64,000 bases of DNA, taken from positions 1,488,001 to 1,552,000 of the forward strand of contig OY970250.1 in assembly GCA_963715575.1 (NCBI GenBank), read 5' to 3'. The first letter of the stretch is position 1. The number at the start of each line of letters is the position of its first letter. The notes under the pieces are model-generated. The model was not told where the DNA came from and did no database searches. It saw only the letters and a list, made by a program, of their open reading frames with translations. Position numbers and translations under genes: made by a program. Origin of the DNA: AC-32 sp963715575 (GTDB taxonomy: Bacteria; Actinomycetota; Thermoleophilia; Gaiellales; Gaiellaceae). This document shows, piece by piece, positions 24,767 through 32,685 of the stretch.

Positions 24767-25581
24767 TCGTCCCCCGCGGCGAGCTCCCGCGACCGCTCCA
24801 TTGCGGCTTGAATGGCATTCAGGAAGGCCGCGCGCACGCCCGCGCGCTCGAGCTCGCGGATCGCGCGGATCGTCGTCCCGCCGGGCGAGGTCACCTGCTC
24901 GCGTAGCTCGACCGGGTGGATTCCCTCGTCGCGCAGCAGGTGCGCCGTGCCGAGCATGGTCTGGACGACGAGCTGCGTCGTCACCTCTCGCGAGAGCCCG
25001 AGCAGGATCCCGGCCTCGATCATCGCCTCGGCGAGCAGCGCGAAGTACGCGGGGCCTGACCCCGAGACGGCGGTGACCGCGTCCATGTAGCGCTCGGGCA
25101 CCTCGACCACCGCGCCGAGATGGCGAAGCGCCTCCTCGGCCAGGCGCAGGTGCTCCTCGCCGGCGTGCGCGCCGGCGCAGATGCCCGCGATGCCCTCGTG
25201 GACGGTCGCAGGCCGGTTCGGCATCGCGCGCACGACGGGGACGCCGTCGGCGATCTGGCGCTCGATTGCCGCGGTCGGGATCGCGGCCGCGACGGAGAGC
25301 ACGGTCTGCCCCGGTGTCAGCACGCCGCCGATCTCGCCGAGCAACGCGTCGAAGTCCTGCGGCTTGACCGCGATCACGACGAGCGCCGCACCGGCCACTG
25401 CCTCGGCGTTCGAGAGCGTGACCCGCACGCCGTGGCGCTCTTCCAGCTCGCTGGCTCGCTCCTCGTCGCGGACGGTCGCGACGATCTCGCCGGGCTCCCG
25501 CCAACCGCCGCTCAGCAACCCGCGCAGGAGCGACTCGCCGATCGTGCCGGCGCCGATGATCGCAACGCGACGCGCGTCCAC
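24763..25581 (-). CDS. proC: Pyrroline-5-carboxylate reductase
   Basis: A 272-aa enzyme for the last step of proline biosynthesis, NAD(P)H-dependent. The Rossmann motif RVAIIGAGTIGESLLRGLL starts near residue 5. VIAVKPQDFDALL, the family signature AVSGSGPAYFALLAEAM and TSPGGTTIRAI follow. GTG 25581 is chosen over the longer open frame because TAGACT stands 7 nt upstream and the Rossmann fold then begins at the usual position. It heads a two-gene unit with pgl. Confidence 0.93.
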   Translation of the reverse strand: MDARRVAIIGAGTIGESLLRGLLSGGWREPGEIVATVRDEERASELEERHGVRVTLSNAEAVAGAALVVIAVKPQDFDALLGEIGGVLTPGQTVLSVAAAIPTAAIERQIADGVPVVRAMPNRPATVHEGIAGICAGAHAGEEHLRLAEEALRHLGAVVEVPERYMDAVTAVSGSGPAYFALLAEAMIEAGILLGLSREVTTQLVVQTMLGTAHLLRDEGIHPVELREQVTSPGGTTIRAIRELERAGVRAAFLNAIQAAMERSRELAAGDE

Positions 25582-25588
25582 GCGCCCG

Positions 25589-25594
25589 AGTCTA
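25589..25594 (-). promoter_or_regulatory. Leaderless -10 box of proC-pgl
   Basis: TAGACT on the minus strand lies 7 nt before GTG 25581. Confidence 0.7.
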
Positions 25595-25647
25595 GGCGGG
25601 ATTAGCGGGCCATCGCGGGACAGCCGTTGGTTCGTCAAGCTCGCCTT

Positions 25648-26493
25648 CTAGGCGGCCTTCGGCAGCGGCACGAGCCCCTTGGCGAACCCGTTCAGCAGGT
25701 AGATGCTCGCGAGGCCGGCCCACTCGCCGTAGGGCTCGAGCAGCTCCGCGGTCTCCCAGCCCTCGACCCAGCGGCCGCGGAGCGCGGAGAGGAGCTTGAC
25801 CAGGCCGAGGTCGGCGACGAGCCCCCGGTCGTAGCGGCCGAGGCCCTCGAGAAAGACGATGCCGACCGACCAGGGCCCTAGGCCGCGCTCGCGCAGCAGC
25901 CGCTCGGCCGACGCTTCGCTCGGGAGCGTCCGCAGCCGCTCCAGGTCCAGCGAGCGGCAGATCCGCACGAGCGAAGCCCCGCGGCGCATCCCGAGACCGA
26001 GCCGCCGCAGCTCTGCGGGCGAGACGCGTGCAAACAACTCGCAGCCGGGCGGGGCGTGCAGTTTCGTCCCGGCCAGCCGCGGTGTCAGCGCGCGAATTAC
26101 GGTGCGCTCGATCTCGCGGGCCCGGCTCGCCTGGATCAGCTGCCCGCAGACCGCGCGCAGCAGCGACTGCGCGACCGTCGCCGTGCGCAAGGGCCGGAGC
26201 CCCCGCTCGCGGCGAATGGCCTCGCCGATCAACGGGTCGCGGGCGAACCGGCGCACGAACTCGGAGTGGTCGTCGTCGAGCGCCAGCACGAAGCGGAGCT
26301 CGTCGATTCCCGCCTCCCTCGGCGCTCGCAGCTGGACGACGCCGTCCGGCTGCTGCCAGGCGCGTCCGGCCCCGCCGCACGCAAGGCCGGCGACCAGCAC
26401 GCCGTCGATCACGCTGCGCGTGGCGTCGCTCCCGTGCCGCAGGGTGGCGCGGAGGGAGTACGGGCCCCGCGGCCGAACCGCGGCGGAGATCAC
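25648..26493 (-). CDS. AlkA-like DNA-3-methyladenine glycosylase (HhH-GPD)
   Basis: A 281-aa protein of the HhH-GPD superfamily. ATVAQSLLRAVCGQLIQAS is the usual glycosylase helix region. The helix-hairpin-helix is LRERGLGPWSVGIVFLEGLGRYD, and the catalytic Asp lies in GLVADLGLVKLL. Such enzymes remove alkylated bases in base excision repair. The AlkA-type N-terminal domain is present in diverged form. GTG 26493 overlaps the XRE-TPR stop by four bases (GTGA), so translation is coupled to the regulator. That is an unusual partner for a repair enzyme. Confidence 0.82.
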   Translation of the reverse strand: MISAAVRPRGPYSLRATLRHGSDATRSVIDGVLVAGLACGGAGRAWQQPDGVVQLRAPREAGIDELRFVLALDDDHSEFVRRFARDPLIGEAIRRERGLRPLRTATVAQSLLRAVCGQLIQASRAREIERTVIRALTPRLAGTKLHAPPGCELFARVSPAELRRLGLGMRRGASLVRICRSLDLERLRTLPSEASAERLLRERGLGPWSVGIVFLEGLGRYDRGLVADLGLVKLLSALRGRWVEGWETAELLEPYGEWAGLASIYLLNGFAKGLVPLPKAA

Positions 26494-27830
26494 CGAGGCG
26501 AGCGCGTGTCCGAGGCGACGGGCTCGGAGGCGAGGTCGGCGGCGCGCTCGAGCACCTCGAGTGCCTCGTCCTCGCGGCCCGAGCGGCGCAGGAACTTGCC
26601 CCAGGCCCGGTAGGCCTCGACGTAGTCGCGCCGGTGGCCCTGTTCCTCGAGCAGCGAGGTCGCCTTGCGGAAGGAGTCATGCGCCGCGTCGGTGTCACCG
26701 GTGAGCGCGAGGCCCTCGGCCAGGGCCCAGAGCGCGTTCCCCTGCTCGTGCGGATACTCGTCGCCGACCGCGTCGAGCGCCGAACGTGCCCGGCGGACCG
26801 CCTCCTCGCCGTCGCCGAGCTGCGCCGCGCGCCTGGCCTGGTCGGTGTAGAGGTTCGCGACGTCGATCGGCTCGGGGTTCGACCCGAAGAGCTGCTCGGC
26901 AACGTCGAAGTTGCGGCCGGCTTCCTCGGCGCGGCCCTGCGTCATCAAGATGCTGCCGCAGAGTAGGTGTGCGCGTGCGAGGTGAAGAGTGTCGTCGGTG
27001 ACGTCGAGCAGCGCGATCGCGCGGCGAACGTAGTCGAGCGCGGCAGCCGGGTGGCCCTGGAGGTCGCTCAGGCGGGCGAGGCCCCAGTAGAGACGCACCC
27101 GCGAGTAGGCGTCCGTCAGCGCGTCAGCCTTCTCGAGCGCCGCGTCGAGGACGGACTGCGCGCGCTCGAGGTCGCCCATGTCGGTCAGGGCAAAGCTGAG
27201 GTAGGTGGTGAAGCGGACCTGCGCGGCGGCGTCCTCCGGCGCGTCCTGCTCGACCTCCTGGAGGCTGCGCTCGAACACCTCGACGGCCTTGTCCGAGCGC
27301 GAGGTGGCGGCGTATGCCCGCCCGAGCGTCGCGAATACGTCCGGTCGGGCGCTGGGCGAGACCGGAGACAGCTCGAGGCCGGCCTCGAGCCGCTCGATCG
27401 CATCCGCGTTGTGTCCTGCGGCTGCGGCGGCGAGGCCGAGCGCGATGTTCGCCCGTGACGCGGCGAGGGTGTCCCCGGCAGCCGCCGCCTCGTCGAGCAG
27501 CAGCTCGAGCTTCTTCGCGGCGTCGGCCGGATCGTCGGTCAGGCGCAGCTCGAGCTCGGCGTCGGCGATCCGAAGCTCACGCTCGTCGGTGTCGCGGATC
27601 TCGGAGCCGGTCTCCAGGTAGTCGGCCGTGACGCCGAGCTTCTTGGCGAGCATGCGCAGCGCCTTGACCGAGGGGCGCCGCGCTCCCGCTTCGATCCTCG
27701 AGATGTACGCGTACGAGACACCGGGGCTCGAAAGCTCGCGCTGAGACAGCCCGCGCTCGTGGCGCAGGCGTCGCAAACGCTGGCCGATCGTCTCGACCTG
27801 TCCCTCGGATTCGCGCGCCACCGGTTGCAA
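26490..27830 (-). CDS. XRE-TPR transcriptional regulator (RRNPP-like), system 2
   Basis: A 446-aa protein with the same build as the regulator at 2269. An N-terminal XRE helix-turn-helix spans residues 12-75 (TIGQRLRRLRHERGLSQREL, YISRIEAGARRPSVKALRML, LGVTADYLETG). About nine TPR-like helical pairs follow (ALGLAAAAAGHNADAIERLE, ARAHLLCGSILMTQGRAEEA). TTG 27830 is supported by GCGGAGGTAAGAA directly upstream. It is divergent from a 28-codon hydrophobic peptide ORF across a symmetrical promoter/operator region, and overlaps the AlkA-like gene at its 3' end. Ligand-responsive regulation of the divergon is inferred from the layout. Confidence 0.88.
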   Translation of the reverse strand: MQPVARESEGQVETIGQRLRRLRHERGLSQRELSSPGVSYAYISRIEAGARRPSVKALRMLAKKLGVTADYLETGSEIRDTDERELRIADAELELRLTDDPADAAKKLELLLDEAAAAGDTLAASRANIALGLAAAAAGHNADAIERLEAGLELSPVSPSARPDVFATLGRAYAATSRSDKAVEVFERSLQEVEQDAPEDAAAQVRFTTYLSFALTDMGDLERAQSVLDAALEKADALTDAYSRVRLYWGLARLSDLQGHPAAALDYVRRAIALLDVTDDTLHLARAHLLCGSILMTQGRAEEAGRNFDVAEQLFGSNPEPIDVANLYTDQARRAAQLGDGEEAVRRARSALDAVGDEYPHEQGNALWALAEGLALTGDTDAAHDSFRKATSLLEEQGHRRDYVEAYRAWGKFLRRSGREDEALEVLERAADLASEPVASDTRSPR

Positions 27831-27850
27831 TTCTTACCTCCGCATCCGAC

Positions 27851-27901
27851 ATCGTCAATCGAGAGGCATGCCTTGACAACAAATGGCTACCTCGATTGGG
27901 T
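27851..27901. promoter_or_regulatory. Symmetrical divergent promoter/operator of XRE-TPR system 2
   Basis: CAATCGAG (27856-27863) and CTCGATTG (27891-27898) form a perfect 8-bp inverted repeat centred at 27877. TTGACA (27873-27878) is a + strand -35. TTGTCA, read on the minus strand from 27879 to 27874, overlaps it; 17 bp further lies GACGAT (27856-27851) as a minus -10. The + strand -10 at 17 bp would be the weak TTGGGT (27896-27901). Each half-site therefore touches one -10 region. A second palindrome GGCATGCC lies at 27865-27872. Confidence 0.6.
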
Positions 27902-27938
27902 ACCACGCGGCCTGCGGCCCAGCCGTCTCAAACCACCG

Positions 27939-27948
27939 AAAGGAGGTG
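27939..27948 (+). promoter_or_regulatory. Strong ribosome-binding site of the system 2 peptide
   Basis: AAAGGAGGTG ends 4 nt before GTG 27953. It decides the start of an ORF too short to be noticed by length alone. Confidence 0.8.
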
Positions 27949-27952
27949 CCTT

Positions 27953-28039
27953 GTGTCCGCCAGGATTCAGTTGTTGCTGATCGTTCTCGGCATGATCGTG
28001 CTCGCGGCGTTGAACGCTTCGTCTCCCTGGGGCCCCTAG
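27953..28039 (+). CDS. Small hydrophobic exported peptide, candidate signal for XRE-TPR system 2
   Basis: This 28-residue ORF has a short basic start (MSARIQ), a strongly hydrophobic core (LLLIVLGMIVLAAL) and the tail NASSPWGP. Like the peptide at 3641, it ends in a short segment with Trp and Gly and has an excellent ribosome-binding site. It is divergently transcribed from the XRE-TPR gene and followed by a terminator, so it forms its own short transcript. No known family is recognised. A leader peptide or small membrane protein cannot be excluded. Confidence 0.62.
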   Translation: MSARIQLLLIVLGMIVLAALNASSPWGP

Positions 28040-28048
28040 GGCTGAAGA

Positions 28049-28095
28049 GGCGGGCGGGGACTCGCCTTCCGCGTGCCCCCGCCCGTCGGCTTTTG
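28049..28095 (+). terminator. Terminator of the system 2 peptide transcript
   Basis: GGCGGGCGGGG (28049-28059) pairs with CCCCGCCCGTC (28077-28087) with one G-T wobble. GGCTTTTGG follows. Confidence 0.75.
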
Positions 28096-28132
28096 GCAAC
28101 GCCAGTAGGTGATTCGCTATCACCGCAGCCGC

Positions 28133-28138
28133 TATCGT
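28133..28138 (+). promoter_or_regulatory. Leaderless -10 box of the VOC gene
   Basis: TATCGT lies 7 nt before ATG 28146. Confidence 0.65.
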
Positions 28139-28145
28139 CGCCGCC

Positions 28146-28625
28146 ATGAGCCTCGACCCGCGCGTCGACATCGGCCACGTCCACCTGAAGGTCGCAGACA
28201 TCGACCGCTCGCTCGCCTTCTTCCGCGACATCCTCGGCTTCGACGTCACGCAGCGGCTCGGCGACGAGGCAGCCTTCATCTCGGCCGGTGGCTACCACCA
28301 CCACCTCGGCCTGAACACGTGGGAATCGCGTGGCGGCTCGCCGCCGCCGCGCAACACGACCGGCCTCTTCCACGTCGCGATCCGCTACCCCGACCGCGCG
28401 CAGCTCGGGAACGCGCTCAAGCGGCTGGTCGAGGCGCAGTGGCCGATCGACGGCGCGACCGATCACGGCGTCTCCGAGGCGATCTACCTCCGCGACCCCG
28501 ACGGGAACGGGATCGAGCTCTACCGCGACCGGCCCGAGCCCGAGTGGCCGCGCGCAGATGACGGCGGCCTGTCGATGATCAGCGACCCGCTCGACCTGCA
28601 GGCGCTGCTGAGCGAGGCGGCCTGA
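28146..28625 (+). CDS. VOC (glyoxalase/extradiol dioxygenase) family protein
   Basis: A 159-aa vicinal-oxygen-chelate protein. It has two beta-alpha-beta-beta-beta modules: IGHVHLKVADIDRSLAFFRDI with AAFISAGGYHHHLGLNTW, then FHVAIRYPDRAQLGNALKRL with DPDGNGIELYRDRP. Candidate metal ligands are His in IGHVHL, His in YHHHLG and Glu in IELY. Substrate unknown; relatives are often annotated as catechol 2,3-dioxygenase-like. Its stop overlaps the next start. Confidence 0.88.
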   Translation: MSLDPRVDIGHVHLKVADIDRSLAFFRDILGFDVTQRLGDEAAFISAGGYHHHLGLNTWESRGGSPPPRNTTGLFHVAIRYPDRAQLGNALKRLVEAQWPIDGATDHGVSEAIYLRDPDGNGIELYRDRPEPEWPRADDGGLSMISDPLDLQALLSEAA

Positions 28626-28900
28626 TGGCGAAGGGCTACGCCGAGGGGCCGGCGGCCGAGGAGGCCGAGCGCCGGCTGGAAGAGCTCGAGCGCGGCGGCG
28701 GCCAGGGTGGCGAGCCCGAGCTGCGCCAGGCGGTCTACGGCTCGACCGAGGACGAGCCCGAGCGGCACTTCATCGGCTGGCGCGACGAGGTCGATCAGGA
28801 CGAGCTGTTCGCCGCCGGAAAGGCGTGGGGCATCTTCGTTAGAGCGATCGTGCCGGCAGAGCCGGCACGATCTTCCAGTCGGCGTCCTAAGACGCCTTAG
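28625..28900 (+). CDS. Small hypothetical protein
   Basis: A 91-aa ORF whose ATG overlaps the VOC stop (TGATG). The first 70 residues are acidic and helical (EAERRLEELERG, then RHFIGWRDEVDQDELFAAGK) and have coding-like codon use. The last 20 residues run through two terminator-like hairpins and may be a read-through artefact. No family recognised. Confidence 0.55.
   Translation: MAKGYAEGPAAEEAERRLEELERGGGQGGEPELRQAVYGSTEDEPERHFIGWRDEVDQDELFAAGKAWGIFVRAIVPAEPARSSSRRPKTP
28847..28871 (+). terminator. Perfect 11-bp hairpin at the 3' end of the small ORF
   Basis: ATCGTGCCGGC (28847-28857) and GCCGGCACGAT (28861-28871) pair around AGA, followed by CTTCC. A second hairpin, GGCGTC/GACGCC (28881-28896), follows. 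Confidence 0.6.
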
Positions 28901-28908
28901 GTCCGCGC

Positions 28909-28914
28909 TACGGT
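28909..28914 (+). promoter_or_regulatory. Leaderless -10 box of korA
   Basis: TACGGT lies 6 nt before GTG 28921. Confidence 0.6.
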
Positions 28915-28920
28915 GTAGCC

Positions 28921-30756
28921 GTGGGGAAGCAGGTCGAGCAGCTCGAGCAGGTGACCATTCGCTTCGCCGGGGACTCCGGCGACGGCATGCAGCTGACGGG
29001 CGGCCGGTTCACCAGCGAGACGGCGCTCGTCGGCAACGACATCTCGACGCTGCCCGACTTCCCCGCCGAGATCCGTGCCCCGGCCGGCTCGCTGCCCGGC
29101 GTCTCCGGCTTCCAGCTCCACTTCGCCGACCACGACATCCTCACGCCCGGCGACGCGCCCGACGTGCTCGTGGCGATGAACCCGGCCGCGCTGCGGACGA
29201 ACCTGCGCGACCTCCCGAAGGGCGGCACGCTGATCGTCAATCGCGACGCCTTCACCGAGCGCAACCTCGAGAAGGCGGGCTATGAGGCGAGCCCGCTCGA
29301 TGACGGCTCGCTCGAGGAGTACCACCTGCACGAGGTGCCGCTGACGACGCTGACGCTCGAGGCCCTCAAGGACGTGGACGTGACCAAGCGCGAGGCGGAG
29401 CGCTCGAAGAACATGTTCGCGCTTGGCCTCATGTCCTGGCTCTACCACCGGCCGACCGAGGGCACGATCGCCTTCCTCGAGCGGAAGTTCGCGTCGAAGC
29501 CGGCGATCGCCGAGGCGAACGTCAAGGCCTTCAAGGCCGGCTGGGCCTACGGCGAGACCTCGGAGGACTTCGTCGTCTCGTACGAGGTCGCGCCCGCGCC
29601 GATGGAGCCGGGCACCTACCGCAACATCACCGGCAACCAGGCGCTCGGACTGGGCCTGATCGCTGCCTCCGTCAAGAGCGGCCTGCCACTGTTCCTCGGC
29701 GCCTACCCGATCACGCCCGCCTCGGAGATCCTCGAGCACCTCTCGCGGCACAAGCGCTTCGGTATCCGCACGTTCCAGGCCGAGGACGAGATCGCGGCCG
29801 CCGGCGCGGCGGTCGGCGCGAGCTTCGGCGGCGCGCTCGGCGTTTGCACCTCCAGTGGCCCCGGCGTCGTGCTCAAGGCCGAGACGGTCGGCCTCGCCGT
29901 GGCGCTCGAGCTGCCGCTGTTGATCCTCGACATCCAGCGCGCCGGCCCGTCGACCGGGATGCCGACCAAGCCCGAGCAGGCCGACCTGCTGATGGTGCTC
30001 TACGGCCGCAACGCCGAGTCGCCTGTCCCCGTGGTGGCGGCATCGACGCCGGGCGGCTGCTTCGACGCGGCGCTCGAGGCGGCGCGGATCGCCCTCAAGT
30101 ACCGCACGCCGGTGTACCTCCTCTCGGACGCGTACCTGGCCAACGGCTCCGAGCCGTGGCTGCTGCCCGACGCGGCCGCGCTGCCGGAGATCCCCGTCGA
30201 GTTCGCGACCGAGCCGAACCGCGACGGGGAGTTCCTGCCGTACGTGCGCGATCCCGAGACCCTCGCGCGCGCGTGGGCCATTCCCGGCACGCCAGGACTC
30301 GAGCACCGGATCGGCGGGCTGGAGAAGCAGGACGAGACCGGCAACGTCTCCTACGACCCCGACAACCACGACCGGATGGTGCGGCTGCGCGCGCAGAAGG
30401 TCGCGAACATCGCCGCCGACATCCCCGAGCTCGAGGTCGACGATCCGGACGGCGCGTCGCTGCTCGTGCTCGGCTGGGGCGGCACCTACGGCCCGATCAC
30501 AGCGGGCGTGCGCCGGCTCCGCAAGGAGGGCAAGCAGGTCGCGCAGGCGCATCTGACGCACCTGAACCCGTTCCCGCGCAACACCGGCGACGTGCTCCGC
30601 TCCTACGACCGGGTGCTCGTGCCGGAGATGAACCTCGGCCAGCTGCTGAAGCTCGTTCGTGCCGAGTTCCTCGTCGACGCGGTCGGCTTCAACCAGGTGC
30701 GCGGCCTGCCGCTGCGGGCCGGCGACCTAGCCGACGCGATGGAGGCGCTGCTGTGA
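28921..30756 (+). CDS. korA: 2-oxoacid:ferredoxin oxidoreductase, fused gamma-alpha subunit
   Basis: A 611-aa subunit in the KorA form: an N-terminal gamma domain (residues 1-190, IRFAGDSGDGMQLTGGRF) fused to the alpha pyrimidine-binding domain (from about residue 225, GNQALGLGLIAASVKSGLPL, GAYPITPASEILEHLS, RTFQAEDEIAAAGAAVGAS, TSSGPGVVLKAETVGLAV). With korB it oxidatively decarboxylates a 2-oxoacid (probably 2-oxoglutarate) to acyl-CoA and reduces ferredoxin. It is oxygen-tolerant in related actinobacteria. It overlaps korB by four bases (GTGA). Confidence 0.93.
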   Translation: MGKQVEQLEQVTIRFAGDSGDGMQLTGGRFTSETALVGNDISTLPDFPAEIRAPAGSLPGVSGFQLHFADHDILTPGDAPDVLVAMNPAALRTNLRDLPKGGTLIVNRDAFTERNLEKAGYEASPLDDGSLEEYHLHEVPLTTLTLEALKDVDVTKREAERSKNMFALGLMSWLYHRPTEGTIAFLERKFASKPAIAEANVKAFKAGWAYGETSEDFVVSYEVAPAPMEPGTYRNITGNQALGLGLIAASVKSGLPLFLGAYPITPASEILEHLSRHKRFGIRTFQAEDEIAAAGAAVGASFGGALGVCTSSGPGVVLKAETVGLAVALELPLLILDIQRAGPSTGMPTKPEQADLLMVLYGRNAESPVPVVAASTPGGCFDAALEAARIALKYRTPVYLLSDAYLANGSEPWLLPDAAALPEIPVEFATEPNRDGEFLPYVRDPETLARAWAIPGTPGLEHRIGGLEKQDETGNVSYDPDNHDRMVRLRAQKVANIAADIPELEVDDPDGASLLVLGWGGTYGPITAGVRRLRKEGKQVAQAHLTHLNPFPRNTGDVLRSYDRVLVPEMNLGQLLKLVRAEFLVDAVGFNQVRGLPLRAGDLADAMEALL

Positions 30757-31754
30757 GCGGCAACGGTGGCCTCAGCGCCAAGGACTTCAAGACCGACCAG
30801 GAGGTCCGCTGGTGCCCGGGCTGCGGCGACTACGCGATCCTCGCCGCGGTGCAGAGCTTCCTGCCGGAGCTCGGGATCCCGCGCGAGAACATCGTCTTCA
30901 TCTCCGGGATCGGCTGCGCGGCGCGCTTCCCGTACTACGTCGAGACCTACGGGATCCACTCGATCCACGGCCGCGCGCCGGCGATCGCGACCGGGCTCGC
31001 GCTTTCGCGGCCCGACCTGTCGGTGTGGGTCGTGAGCGGCGACGGCGACGCGCTCTCGATCGGCGGCAACCACCTGATCCACGCGCTGCGGCGGAACGTG
31101 AACGTGAAGATCCTGATGTTCAACAACCAGATCTACGGCCTGACGAAGGGCCAGTACTCGCCGACCTCGCCGCTCGGCACCGTGAACAAGACGACGCCGA
31201 TGGGCTCGGTCGACTACCCGTTCAACCCGGTCGCGCTTGCGCTCGGGGCGGAGGCGAGCTTCGTCGCCCGCTCGATCGACACCGACCGCGCGCACCTGAC
31301 CGAGACCCTGCGCCGCGCGCACGCTCATCCGGGCGCGGCCTTCGTCGAGATCTACCAGAACTGCAACGTCTACAACGACGGCGCGTTCGACGCCGTGCGC
31401 GATCAGAAGGAGAACCGGATCCTCTTGGAGCACGGCGAGCCGATTCGCTTCGGCGCCGAAGGTGAGCGCGGGGTGCGGATGCGGGCCGACGGTTCGGCGG
31501 AGATCGTCGACGGGGCGGCCGAGGAGGAGCTGCTCGTGCACGACGAGCACGCCGAGACGACCTCGCTGGCGAACGCGCTCGCGCGGCTCTCGCACACGCC
31601 GCACGGCCCGACGCCGATCGGCATCTTCCGCGACGTCGAGCGCCCGGTCTACGACCGGCTGCTGGACGAGCAGCTCGAGCGCGCCCGCGCGGAGCAGGGC
31701 GAGGGCGACCTCGGCGAGCTGCTCCACGCCGGCGACACCTGGACGATCGGCTGA
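30753..31754 (+). CDS. korB: 2-oxoacid:ferredoxin oxidoreductase, beta subunit
   Basis: A 333-aa thiamine-diphosphate subunit. RWCPGCGDYAIL gives two cluster cysteines, ISGIGCAARFPYY a further one, and VVSGDGDALSIGGNHL is the ThDP/Mg motif. NNQIYGLTKGQYSPTSPLG fits KorB. The C-terminal 80 residues are an acidic extension usual in actinobacterial KorB. GTG 30753 is fixed by overlap with korA. The gene ends in CTGA, where the next gene appears to begin. Confidence 0.94.
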   Translation: MSGNGGLSAKDFKTDQEVRWCPGCGDYAILAAVQSFLPELGIPRENIVFISGIGCAARFPYYVETYGIHSIHGRAPAIATGLALSRPDLSVWVVSGDGDALSIGGNHLIHALRRNVNVKILMFNNQIYGLTKGQYSPTSPLGTVNKTTPMGSVDYPFNPVALALGAEASFVARSIDTDRAHLTETLRRAHAHPGAAFVEIYQNCNVYNDGAFDAVRDQKENRILLEHGEPIRFGAEGERGVRMRADGSAEIVDGAAEEELLVHDEHAETTSLANALARLSHTPHGPTPIGIFRDVERPVYDRLLDEQLERARAEQGEGDLGELLHAGDTWTIG

Positions 31755-32587
31755 GCGCCACCTTTCCGTTTCGCGACTGGCAGACGGCGTACCGCGTCTT
31801 CGGTGAAGGCGAGGCGCCGGAACGCTTCCCGCTGCTCGCTTTGCACGGCGGGCCGGGCGGGTGCGCCCTGCCGCTCGAGGCGCTGGCGCCGCTTGCCGAG
31901 CAGGAACGTCGTGTCGTCTTCTTCGACCAGCTCGGCAGCGGCGAGTCCTCGCGGCCCGACGATCCGGAGCTCTGGACGGTCGAGACCTTCGTCGAGCAGG
32001 TACAGAGCGTCCGTGACGGGCTCGGGCTCGAACGCATCCACCTGTTCGGCTCGTCGTGGGGCGGGATGCTCGCGCTCGAATACGCGTTCACCAAGCCGGC
32101 CGGGCTCGCCAGCCTGGTCCTCAACTCGACGCCGACGAGCGCGCCGCGCTGGGCGGTCGAGACGCTGCGCCTCCACGCCCAGCTGCCGCCCGGGCTCGAC
32201 GACAAGCAAGCCGAGGAGGAGTTCAAGCGCCGCCACATCTGCCGGCTCGACCCGGAGCCCGAGGTGCTCGCGCTGGCGCGGGCCCAGTTCGGCAAGCAGG
32301 TCTACGAGACGATGTGGGGCCCGAACGAGTTCACCGTCACGGGCACGCTCAAGGAATGGGACGTGATCGATCGGCTCGGCGAGCTCGACGTGCCGACGCT
32401 GATCACCTCCGGCCGCCACGACGAGTGCACGCCGGCGCTCGTCCAACCGCTGGCCGACGGGATTCCCGGCGCCGAGTGGGTGCTGTTCGAGGAGAGCGCA
32501 CACATGCCGTACCTCGAGGAGCCGGAGCGCTACCTCGAGGTCGTCGGCGGCTTCCTCGAGCGCGTCGAGTTCTCTGACGTGGCGTAG
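31751..32587 (+). CDS. Proline iminopeptidase-like alpha/beta hydrolase, apparent CTG start
   Basis: A 278-aa S33-type hydrolase. LLALHGGPGGCALPLE is the oxyanion loop, FGSSWGGMLALEYAF has the nucleophile Ser, GRHDECTPALV the Asp, and EESAHMPYLEEPERY the His. Family members begin near the FPFRDWQTAYRVFGEGEAP segment. That segment is in frame here, but no ATG, GTG or TTG precedes it before the korB stop. The only plausible start is CTG 31751, which overlaps korB's TGA as CTGA, like the ATGA/GTGA/TTGA couplings elsewhere. TTG 31841 would cut into the oxyanion loop. Confidence 0.82.
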   Translation: MSATFPFRDWQTAYRVFGEGEAPERFPLLALHGGPGGCALPLEALAPLAEQERRVVFFDQLGSGESSRPDDPELWTVETFVEQVQSVRDGLGLERIHLFGSSWGGMLALEYAFTKPAGLASLVLNSTPTSAPRWAVETLRLHAQLPPGLDDKQAEEEFKRRHICRLDPEPEVLALARAQFGKQVYETMWGPNEFTVTGTLKEWDVIDRLGELDVPTLITSGRHDECTPALVQPLADGIPGAEWVLFEESAHMPYLEEPERYLEVVGGFLERVEFSDVA

Positions 32588-32685
32588 TTGGTAGGCCCGA
32601 GCTCCCGCTACCCAGCGCGGGCGTTAGACGGCCACGTCGGCAAAGCCGCCGTCGCCTCTCTTGTCGGCGCCGCCGAGTCGGCGCC

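Noticed and set aside
24767..25504. A 476-codon frame fusing an upstream region to pgl
   Set aside because: The upstream part is proC read in the wrong frame; pgl starts at GTG 24766.
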